A model generated the notes under the pieces. The model worked only from the letters and a program-made list of their open reading frames with translations, was not told where the DNA came from and did not search any database. Positions 17,885-25,633 of a DNA stretch of 64,000 bases are shown in pieces. Both the position numbers and the translations under genes were made by a program. Positions within the stretch are counted from its first letter, which is position 1; every line of letters begins with the position of its first letter. The stretch spans positions 186,001-250,000 of the forward strand of contig CP063168.1 of the NCBI GenBank assembly GCA_016806145.1. The letters are read 5' to 3'. The DNA is from Variovorax paradoxus. GTDB taxonomy: Bacteria > Pseudomonadota > Gammaproteobacteria > Burkholderiales > Burkholderiaceae_C.

Positions 17885-19147
17885 TCACTTTCCGAGGTTC
17901 TTTGCGACCGGAAAATCGCGGGAGTACACCGGGTTGGCCAGGAACTCCGCCGTCTTGTACGTCCAGAACTGGCTGACTGCGGGGTAGGTTTTGATGACGG
18001 TGTTCACCAGCTTTCCGTCGCGCTTTTCCAGCCGGCGGATGTGGATGTCCAGCACCGGATTTCCCAAGGCATCGAGGTTCACCTTGCCGCGCGGATCAGT
18101 TGTGACCTGTACGTTCCTCAGCGCCTGCATGAAAGCGGCCTTGTCTTCAACGCGCCCCTTCACGGCGACCATTGCGGCCTCGAGCATCAACGCCGCGCCA
18201 TATGCGCCGGTCGCGTAGTAGCCAGGCTCCTGTTGATAGGTGCGCAGCATCCCGTCTGCATACGCGCGATTCGCGGGGTTGTTGAGTGAAGCGGCGTACC
18301 AGCCGGAAGAAATCACGCCAAGCGCCTCGTCGCCGGTTGACTTGAAATTGCCTTCGTCCACGGTTGTCATGGCGCCCAGCACGGGAATCTTTCCCTTGAG
18401 CCCATATTCGTTGTATTGCTTCATGAACTTCACGCCGTTGGCGCCGGCAAACACCGCGTAAACAGCGTCGACGTTCTGCGTGAGCTGGCCTATGTAGTTG
18501 CCGTAATCAGGCGCATTAAGAGGCGGCCACAGCTTCTGCACCACCATGCCGCCGTTGTCCTCGAAGGTGCGTTGGAAGCCGGCTGCCACCTCATGGCCGT
18601 AGGCAAGGTCATCGCCAATGATCGCAACGCGCCTGTAGTTCAGCGTCTTGGCAGCGTACTCGCCCAGCGGATGGCTCTGCTGGGAAGAACTCGCAACAGC
18701 ACGCACGAACCAGGGATTGGGCTTTCGTTGCGTCATGTCGTCTGCGGCGGCCGACGGCGAGATGATCGGTGTCTCTGACTTTCGGATGTAGTCGTCGAGA
18801 GCCAGTGCCTCGAACGCCGCCAGGGGCCCGATGATGGCGTGCACCTTGTGCTTCTCGACCAGTTCCTGGGCCTTGGATTTTGCGATCGCGGGCGTGCCTG
18901 CGGTGTCGATAGAAATCAGCTCGACCTTGCGCCCGGCAATCGTCGAATTGCGCTCCTTCAGGAACAGGCGCAGTGCGTCGTCCATCTGCTTGCCGCCTGA
19001 TGCCAATGGTCCTGTGCGCACGGTCATGAAACCCAGCCGTACCGCTTCCTGCCCCAAGGCGGTTTGCGCGGAAAAGATCAGCGCCGCCGCAAGACATATC
19101 GACGTCGAAGCTGGCCGCACGGGGGGAAGTGGTTTGAGTGGTTGCAC
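17885..19147 (-). CDS. LivJ/LivK-like ABC transporter substrate-binding protein
   Basis: A 420-residue periplasmic binding protein. The start is a GTG at 19147 with AGGAG seven bases upstream. A signal peptide covers about residues 1-33 (ICLAAALIFSAQTALGQ), then the type 1 periplasmic-binding fold opens with RLGFMTVRTGPLASGGKQMDDA and contains HAIIGPLAAFEALAL and DDLAYGHEVAAGFQ. The protein is the first gene of the leftward cluster and determines transporter specificity. Homologues in catabolic islands bind aromatic acids, amides or urea-type compounds; the ligand is not readable here. Confidence 0.9.
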   Translation of the reverse strand: MQPLKPLPPVRPASTSICLAAALIFSAQTALGQEAVRLGFMTVRTGPLASGGKQMDDALRLFLKERNSTIAGRKVELISIDTAGTPAIAKSKAQELVEKHKVHAIIGPLAAFEALALDDYIRKSETPIISPSAAADDMTQRKPNPWFVRAVASSSQQSHPLGEYAAKTLNYRRVAIIGDDLAYGHEVAAGFQRTFEDNGGMVVQKLWPPLNAPDYGNYIGQLTQNVDAVYAVFAGANGVKFMKQYNEYGLKGKIPVLGAMTTVDEGNFKSTGDEALGVISSGWYAASLNNPANRAYADGMLRTYQQEPGYYATGAYGAALMLEAAMVAVKGRVEDKAAFMQALRNVQVTTDPRGKVNLDALGNPVLDIHIRRLEKRDGKLVNTVIKTYPAVSQFWTYKTAEFLANPVYSRDFPVAKNLGK

Positions 19148-19629
19148 GAAGAGTCTCCTGGTTGGCTTGTTTTGATCGACCTGTTATTAACCGTTTGGCC
19201 AATAGTAGAGGTATTTGATCAGGTCGGTTCCGGGGATTTTCCCCAATACACAAATATGAAGACGACGGAATCGTATAGACCATATGGTTAATAGCAAACG
19301 CCAAAGCCGAGGTGCCTTGCGCCACCCGCATGGTTGTGAAGTTGTCTGTACGGATCGCGCCAAATTGCTGGTCGGCGCCGAGGGTTGATGACGGGCTTGC
19401 CAGTCGGGGCTGGCATCGCGCACGTCCCGATGCGGCCGGGACGCTGCACTGCGCCCTGAGGGCTTCGCGTCGGGCAGCTTTGCAGCCGCTGCCTGCTTCG
19501 AAGCAGCTGTAGCGAACTGCAGCAAGAGCGCCCTGGCGCCATAGCATGCGGCGCAGTGTTTCATCCGAATCGCCATACGCCGGCCCGCGATTGAAGATCG
19601 ATGACGCGTACGTGAGCTGGGACTTTGGC
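19148..19629 (-). promoter_or_regulatory. upstream region of the livK-cox cluster
   Basis: No gene is visible. The part next to livK (19170-19300) is AT-rich compared with its surroundings and should hold the promoter of the long leftward cluster. It contains the palindrome ACCATATGGT at 19279-19288, a size typical for TetR-type operators, so it is a candidate site for the cluster's TetR protein. The part from about 19320 to 19629 is GC-rich and unassigned. Confidence 0.4.
19279..19288. promoter_or_regulatory. short perfect palindrome upstream of livK
   Basis: ACCATATGGT is a perfect 10-base palindrome about 130 bp upstream of the livK start, in an AT-rich region. It may be an operator for the TetR regulator at 8757-9452. 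This is a positional inference only. Confidence 0.3.
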
Positions 19630-20242
19630 CTATTCTCTTCGCCCTCCGTGCGCGGGCCTCCACGCCTCGGGGGGCCAGGCTTGGCCTCTTGCCAGCACCG
19701 CCCAGGTCGTTCGCGCCAGCTTGTTCGCCACCGCGGCGACAGCCAAGCTGTAAGGTCTGCGCTGCAACAAAGCGGTCAGCCATCGCCAGGTCGGGCCATC
19801 CTTGGATCTGATCACCACGACTCGAGCACAGTGCATAAGCAACGTTCGCAGGTAAGCATCACCTCGTTTACTGAGCCAAGCTGCCGTACCCGCCCATCGG
19901 TGCCGGTCTGTCGAGGGCCAATCCGATCCGTGCAGCAAACTCCCGAGCGTATTTGAACGCTGTCGGCGTACCCTTGCTGGCGACCACGGCCGTGGCTGTG
20001 AGAAGACCAATGCCAGGGATCTCGGCGACAGCTTTGCAGGCCGGCATTGCCCGCATCTGCTGAGAGAGCCGTCCCACGATGAGTCCGATGCCGGCCCACA
20101 GTTGCTGGACTCGCCTGAGTTGCTCGTCCAGGCTTTCCATGAGCATCGCTGGCAGCCCCGTCTTCGCGTCGCACATGGCAGCGGGTGTCAACGCCGATTT
20201 AAATCTGACCCACTGGGGGTGCGGATAAAAACTTGGACTGGT

Positions 20243-21625
20243 TTATGCCGCAAGTCCAAGGCTTACTCGGTATTCGGTGGGGCTGAGAGAGCCAAGAGAG
20301 ATCTTGATCCGCTTCTCGTTGTACCAGCGGATGTACGAGTCGACGGCCTCGACGAGCTGCTCGATGGTGGCGTTCTTCCAGTCTCGAGGGTAGAGCAGCT
20401 CGTTCTTGAGTCGACCGAAGAATCCTTCGCAAGCTGCGTTGTCAGGTGAGCATGCCTTGCGAGACATCGAGCGCGTGAAGTTCGCGTCGCTCATTCTTGA
20501 TAGCCAACCTGGCCAACGGTAGTGGCCGCCGCAATCGGAGTGGACCACAGGCCTATCGGCGGTTTCCGCGACCGTCTCGATGGCTGCATCCATCATGGTG
20601 TTGACCAGCTCGGCGTCCGGACTGGTCCCAATGGTCCAGCTGACGACCATCCCGTCGAAGCAGTCGATGATGGGCGAGAGGTACACCTTGCCAGCCGGGA
20701 TCTGGAACTCCGTGATGTCTGTGAGCCATTTAGCGTTCGGGGCCGCCGCTTGGAAGTCGCGGTTGATGACGTTTTCGGGCGCTGGGCTGATCTCGCCGAG
20801 GTATGACGCATATCTGCGCTTCCTGGGTCTTGGAACCACCAAGCTTTCCTGCTTCATCAACCGCTGCACGACCTTCTCGGAGATCGTGACGTCCTGCCTC
20901 GTGAGCGAAGCCTGCAGCCTGCGGTAGCCATAGCAGCGGTGGTTCGACTCAAAGATGTCGGTAATGGATTGCCGCACCTCCCGATACTTGTCGCCCACCA
21001 CTGCGCGAGCCCGATGGTAGAAGTACGAACTACGCGCAAGATCCAACTGTGCAAGGAGCTCTGGCAGGCCATAGTGCTCCCTGAGGGCGTCAATCAGCAG
21101 TGTCTTCTCCCGGTTGGACAGGAGCTGCAGGTCGACGCCCAGGCCTTTTTTTAACAGTTCGTTGGCCTTGTTCAAGAGGTCCTGCTCGAGGCGCAGTTGC
21201 CTGACTTCGCGGCGCAGCGACTCCACCTGGCGCTCGAGTTCGTCGCGCTCTTGCGACGACGGCGTTTGATTGGTGCGTTTCATGGATGCGGGTGCCTCAC
21301 GTCCCAGAAGTTGATTCTTCCAGTTGTACAGCGTTGGCCGGCACACGCCGAGCGTGTCGGCGATAGTCTGGGCGCTTACCTCGCGCGTGCAGAGTTCCAT
21401 GACTCCAGCCTGCATCAGCTCTGCGGAATGCCTTCGTCGCTTCACACTGCCGACGACAGCCCTTCTGACCTCAGGAAGGGCCTCGCGGATCCAGGCGGTT
21501 AGCGTCCCTCTGCGGGGGGTAGCCCAGTGCCCGCATGGTGGCCGCAATGCAGCGGTCGTGAGCGAGGTAGTGCTCGATCGCTGCCGCTTTTTGCTCCTGC
21601 GAGAACTTGGGGCGGCGGCCCGCAT
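20243..21625 (-). CDS. IS3-family transposase OrfB (catalytic part)
   Basis: The open frame carries the rve integrase core: LTDITEF (first Asp), HSDCGGHYR (second Asp) and NAACEGFFGRLKNELL (Glu) form the DDE triad, followed by YIRWYNEKRIKISLG. The useful protein begins near GTLTAWIREALPEVRRAVVG at about 21510; what lies before that in this frame is a shadow of orfA. OrfA must be joined to it by a frame change at a run of six C (minus strand, about 21517-21522). The needed shift is +1 (or a one-base deletion), not the -1 normal for IS3 elements, so either the frame was broken by a one-base insertion or the read has a homopolymer error. Confidence 0.85.
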   Translation of the reverse strand: MRAAAPSSRRSKKRQRSSTTSLTTAALRPPCGHWATPRRGTLTAWIREALPEVRRAVVGSVKRRRHSAELMQAGVMELCTREVSAQTIADTLGVCRPTLYNWKNQLLGREAPASMKRTNQTPSSQERDELERQVESLRREVRQLRLEQDLLNKANELLKKGLGVDLQLLSNREKTLLIDALREHYGLPELLAQLDLARSSYFYHRARAVVGDKYREVRQSITDIFESNHRCYGYRRLQASLTRQDVTISEKVVQRLMKQESLVVPRPRKRRYASYLGEISPAPENVINRDFQAAAPNAKWLTDITEFQIPAGKVYLSPIIDCFDGMVVSWTIGTSPDAELVNTMMDAAIETVAETADRPVVHSDCGGHYRWPGWLSRMSDANFTRSMSRKACSPDNAACEGFFGRLKNELLYPRDWKNATIEQLVEAVDSYIRWYNEKRIKISLGSLSPTEYRVSLGLAA

Positions 21626-21782
21626 AGCCCGCTGGCAGGTCGAGCTTCTGCTGGTACTCGTTGTACCAGCCCTTCAGAGCATTCTTGGTTGGATAACCGA
21701 GCTGCCGGATGGTCGGTCCGACGCGTTTGCCAAGCTTGATGTAGAGCTCAACGGCTCGAATCCGATCTTCGTAGGAATACAT
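21471..21782 (-). CDS. IS3-family transposase OrfA
   Basis: A 103-residue N-terminal part of the IS3 transposase. It starts MYSYEDRIRAVELYIKLGKR and has an HTH region around VGPTIRQLGYPTKNALKGW, which binds the terminal repeats. After ATMRALGYPP the frame runs into non-homologous residues and a stop, whereas the other frame continues with plausible transposase sequence. Joined, the product would be about 512 residues. Confidence 0.8.
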   Translation of the reverse strand: MYSYEDRIRAVELYIKLGKRVGPTIRQLGYPTKNALKGWYNEYQQKLDLPAGYAGRRPKFSQEQKAAAIEHYLAHDRCIAATMRALGYPPQRDANRLDPRGPS

Positions 21783-22342
21783 GAACTACCTCTTGGTAGT
21801 CCAAGTTTTGTCCGCACCCCCAGTGGGTCAGTTTTACATCGGCGCTAACAAGCGGCCAATGCCTTGAGAAGCGCCGCGTGACCTCCCGGCAGCACGATGC
21901 CGAATTCATACAGCACGCCCCGCAGCTCGTTGGTTTGCATGATGCGGGTCTTCATAAGCTGCGCGCGTAGCGACAGCACGATCTGCTGCGCCTCGCTCTT
22001 GACGGGACCAAAGCGCATGCCCGGCTGCCGGCACGCGGTCCAAATCGCTCGCGCGTCCGCAGCATCGGTCTTGTTGCGCTGCACGAACGGACGTACTTTT
22101 CCGGGCGAGATGAGTCGTACCTCGGGGCCGAGTCCCATCAAGCCTCGGCCCCAGTCGTGAGCTCCGCCGCGGGCTTCCATCACGACCAAGGCAGCTGTGC
22201 GACTGGCAAACCAATTGAGCAGCTTTGCGCGCTTCAGCTGCAAGCGCTCGATGCAGCCGGTGTCCATGTCGACCCAATGCAGCTGAAACACCTTCTTGGA
22301 GATGCAGACGGCAATGTGACCCTGCCTCGTTTCCGCGTGCAT

Positions 22343-22699
22343 CAAGCATGCAGCCAGGAGGCTGCGCTCTCTTGTGACTGGGCGAGGTATTCGTTTGCCG
22401 AATGAATTCGCACGCGGTATAGAAGCCCTCGATCCGGTCCACGATGTCCAGGCGAGCCAGCTCCCGGGGGTCATAGCGCACATGGTAGACGCGCTCGACC
22501 TTCAAGATTTTGAAGAAGATGTAATGGATGCCTCCCTGCCTGCGGGCAGATCAAACGTATCGGGAGAGCAGAGATGAAGGGCGCAGCCGTTGTGGGGGCA
22601 AGTTTTCTGCAGACAAAGCGACTGCTCGGATGGAAACGGCATCGAAGTGCCTATAGCGTGGTAGACCGAGGTCTTCACATACACCATCGAGGAACCAAG
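22343..22699. other. spacer between two IS110-type genes
   Basis: No gene is visible. The stretch should contain the upstream end of the broken IS110 element (reading left) and the left end of the intact one (reading right). IS110 elements lack terminal inverted repeats, so the exact ends cannot be set by eye. Confidence 0.4.
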
Positions 22700-23776
22700 A
22701 TGAATCGTATTGCGACACAAGGCGCCGGACAAGTCATCGGCCTTGTCGATGGTCGGCAGGTCGTTGGCCTAGACATCGCCAAGAACGTCTTTCAGCTTCA
22801 CACCGTGGACATGAGTTCGGGCGAGATCATCAACATGCAGCTCAAACGGGCCAAGATGCTCGAACACTTTGCCAATCGCCAGCCCTGCTTGATCGGCATC
22901 GAAGCCTGCGGCGGAGCGCATCACTGGGCGCGTGAACTGACAGCACAGGGCCATCGTGTGCGACTGATCCACGCGAAGGCGGTGCGCCCTTTCGTAACTG
23001 GCAACAAGACCGATGCCACGGACGCTCGGGCCATATGGTTGGCGATCCAACAGCCGGGCACTAAATTCGTAGGGATGAAAACCATCCAGCAGCAGGCCAC
23101 CTTGGTGCTGCACCGCCAGCGCGAGTTGCTCATGAGAATGAAGGTCATGCAAATCAACGCGCTGCGAGGGCTGCTCTACGAGTTCGGCGCAACCTTCGCG
23201 CGAGGCAAGAATGCGCTATTCGGCGAGATCGAAGCCACCTTGGAGTCTCTGGCCAATGACATCCCCCAGTACGTAGCTGATAGCCTGCGGGAACAGGCCC
23301 AGCGGATTAAGCAATTGGCTACGGACATCGAAGCCATCGAATTGCGGTTGTCGCAGCGTCTGCGCACAGATACGGACATGAAGCGTGTGGCTGCGATACC
23401 TGGAGTCGGGCTGTTGACGGCCACGGCAGCGATCGCCACCATGGGGGATGCCGCCGCCTTCAAGTCCGCCCGTGAGTTCTGCGCCTGGCTAGGCCTAGTT
23501 CCCAAACAGCGGGGCACGGGCGGGAGGGTCAATCTGTTGGGAATTTCCAAGCGGGGTGACACCTACCTGCGCACATTGCTCATCCACGGCGCACGTGCAG
23601 TGCTGCACCATGCCAAAGAGCCAGGGCCGTGGTTGGAACAGATCAAGGTCAGACGGCCGGCCAATGTCGTGATCGTGGCGCAGGCGGCCAAGATGGCCAG
23701 GACGATCTGGGCCGTAACGGCCCGGCAGCAGGACTACCAACGGAGCTACATCAGCAACGGGCCGCAAGCGGCTTGA
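22700..23776 (+). CDS. IS110-family transposase, apparently intact
   Basis: A 358-residue DEDD-type transposase of full family length. The ATG at 22700 follows a GAGGAA ribosome site and gives MNRIATQGAGQVIGLVDG. The N-terminal RuvC-like part has VVGLDIAKNVFQLH (first Asp), IGIEACGGAHHWA (Glu) and NKTDATDARAIW (Asp pair). The C-terminal Tnp_20 domain has AAIPGVGLLTATAAIATMGD and the serine region SKRGDTYLRTLLIHGAR. No stop or frameshift is visible, so it may still move. It is a paralogue of the broken gene to its left. Confidence 0.92.
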   Translation: MNRIATQGAGQVIGLVDGRQVVGLDIAKNVFQLHTVDMSSGEIINMQLKRAKMLEHFANRQPCLIGIEACGGAHHWARELTAQGHRVRLIHAKAVRPFVTGNKTDATDARAIWLAIQQPGTKFVGMKTIQQQATLVLHRQRELLMRMKVMQINALRGLLYEFGATFARGKNALFGEIEATLESLANDIPQYVADSLREQAQRIKQLATDIEAIELRLSQRLRTDTDMKRVAAIPGVGLLTATAAIATMGDAAAFKSAREFCAWLGLVPKQRGTGGRVNLLGISKRGDTYLRTLLIHGARAVLHHAKEPGPWLEQIKVRRPANVVIVAQAAKMARTIWAVTARQQDYQRSYISNGPQAA

Positions 23777-24059
23777 GCCATTTGGCAAACAGCAATCCGC
23801 GGAGGAGGAATGTGAGCTTTTGAAGGCAATGAGGCAGCAGAACGCGAAGTGATGTGAAACAGGTCAGACCAAGACGAGTTAAACCTGAATGGAAAGCAGG
23901 ACTTGAAAAGTCCGCGAAGAAGATGAGGTGCTCGTCAGCGGATTACATCGGGGCCAGTGAGGACCTGGGGCAACTCAATACTCACACACAGGCCGGATAC
24001 AAGGCAGCAGCCGACTCCTTCACGACACGATGCGGGTTACTACTCATTGCCGGGAGGCA

Positions 24060-24180
24060 TCCATACAAGCTTTCCATCACCGCGTTGTCCCATGCGTTGC
24101 CCTTCCAGCTCATCGACATCGTGATCCCGAAGTCGGCCGCCAGCCGGCAGTACTCATGACTGGCGTATTGGGTTGAGCGA
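24060..24180 (-). pseudogene. fragment of another IS3-family OrfB
   Basis: About 40 residues read QYASHEYCRLAADFGITMSM and WKGNAWDNAVMESLYG, the segment just before and including the catalytic Glu of an IS2/IS407-like OrfB. Both ends fall off into unrelated sequence, so only a scrap of the element remains between two IS110 loci. Confidence 0.75.
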
Positions 24181-24293
24181 GGCGCTGAGCTGGCCGTCCC
24201 CGTTCAGCAAGGGCGAGCGCGCAATCCACTAGTGAGATGGTCCGCCTCGTCCCCCCAGTAGTACAACGCGTGCCTCATCCATCCGGAGACCGT

Positions 24294-25280
24294 CACGAGC
24301 AACCAGCAAATCGCGGCCGTCAGTTACGGCATCGATCTGGGTAAGACGTGGTTTCATGTCGTTGGAGTGGACGCCAGCGGCCACCCCGTCAAGAAGACCA
24401 AGCTCAGCCGGAGCACCATCCAGAATTTCTTCGTGAACATTCCGCGTGCCCTGATTGGAATGGAGGCATGCCCAGGATCGCAATGGCTCGCGTCGCTCGG
24501 TCACCAAGTCCACATCATTCCGGCACAGTTTGTGAGGCCCTATGTGAAGTCCAACAAGAACGTCATCATCCACGCTGAGGCAATCGCCGAGGCCGTCACA
24601 CGCCCGACGATGCGTTTCGTATAGATCAAGCACACCGAACAGGTCGATCTGCAGGCGCTCCATCGCAGCCGCCAGCTGCTCCTTTCCACACGCACCCGTC
24701 TGATCAATCAGATGCGTGCATTCTGTCTGGAATACGGAGTTGCCATGCGTCACGGCGTGGGCGGGTTCAAGTCCGGTCTGCCCGCCGCCCTCGCCGACGA
24801 GGTGAACGACCTCACACCTGCCATGCGCGCTTCTTGCTGGGCTAACCGAAGACATGAATGTCCTGGAGGGGCGGATCGCGATGCTGAGCCGCCAGATCAA
24901 CGCTGTGGCTGACGCCTCAGACAGCGCGCGGCGACTCACATCGATTCCCGGGGTCGGCCCCTTCATCGAAGGCTCTTGTCGCGGCTGTGGGCGATGCCCG
25001 TCAGTTCAAGATGGCACGAGATCTCAGTGACTGGCTGGGACTGACACCCGGCCAATACTCCACCGCCGGAAAAACCAAGCTGACTGGGATCAGCACGCGC
25101 GGCAACACTTACGTGCGCACGCTGTTCATTCACGGTGCGCTTTCGACGTTGCATGTATCTCGATCGATCGAAGAATCGTTTGCGCATATATCTCGATCAT
25201 GCACAAGCCTGACTTAATCACAACATGCTGGTGGTCGACTTGGCCAACAAGATGGCTCGGATGCCCAAGTCATCATGACC
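24294..25280 (+). pseudogene. decayed IS110/IS1111-type transposase
   Basis: Homology starts at SYGIDLGKTWFHVVGVDASG without an ATG. It passes ALIGMEACPGSQWLASLG and an in-frame stop at about 24624, then QLLLSTRTRLINQMRAFCLE, then after frameshifts RRLTSIPGVGPF, GDARQFKMARDLSDWLGLTP and STRGNTYVRTLFIHGALSTL, ending near LANKMARM. At least three frame breaks are visible. It belongs to a different IS110 branch from the two copies upstream. Confidence 0.85.
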
Positions 25281-25633
25281 AAGGCCGCCCCTTTATTAGC
25301 GGCGCGACCCTCAGTTCGGTAGCCAGATCGGCCGAATCGCGTGCGCGTGGATTTTAGATTTTCAAGTTTGCTTGGCTCTAGACTGAGGATGAAACAGTCG
25401 ATCGGCCCAGCGTAAGATCGAGAAAAAGCGGGTGCCATAACCCGATCCACTTATTGGGAACTTTGCGAGCGGCTTTCATCATGGCTTGGCTGCAACCGCA
25501 GCTCACTTGCAAAAAGGCCGGGTGGCTCACACACATCAGTGGTCGCTGGCATGTGCCTGAACACATGCGCAATCTTAGGCTATGGCCAAAGAACTGAGCT
25601 TTCCAACGCTCGATAGCGGAAATACGGACCAAC
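25281..25633. other. junction between IS remnants and the DUF262 gene
   Basis: I see no supported gene here. A leftward open frame of about 84 codons starts right after the DUF262 stop but has neither a clear ribosome site nor recognisable motifs. The base composition is lower in GC than the DUF262 gene. Confidence 0.35.

Larger units (their letters stand above)
20185..21850 (-). mobile_element. IS3-family insertion sequence inside the IS110 gene
   Basis: The element has long imperfect terminal inverted repeats. Both ends share TGACCCACTGGGGGTGCGGA (20206-20225, and its complement at 21811-21830), flanked outward by TGTcAaCGCCGAT-type ends and inward by AAAACTTGGACT. The 5-bp sequence AGCGG occurs on both sides (20180-20184 and 21851-21855), a target-site duplication. 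Total length is about 1.67 kb, and it contains orfA and orfB reading leftward. Confidence 0.88.
19630..22342 (-). pseudogene. IS110-family transposase gene interrupted by an IS3-family element
   Basis: The N-terminal half lies at 21851-22342 (MHAETRQGHIAVCISKKVFQ onward, with KTDAADARAIW) and the C-terminal half at 19630-20184 (ACKAVAEIPGIGLLTATAVV, then KRGDAYLRTLLMHCARVV). Removing the inserted element and one copy of its 5-bp duplication rejoins the frame exactly as ALAAAMCDAKTGLPAML. A second lesion, a frameshift near 19868 (GGYGSLAQ then stop), separates the last part. The protein is a DEDD transposase related to, but distinct from, the intact IS110 copy at 22700-23776. Confidence 0.88.
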
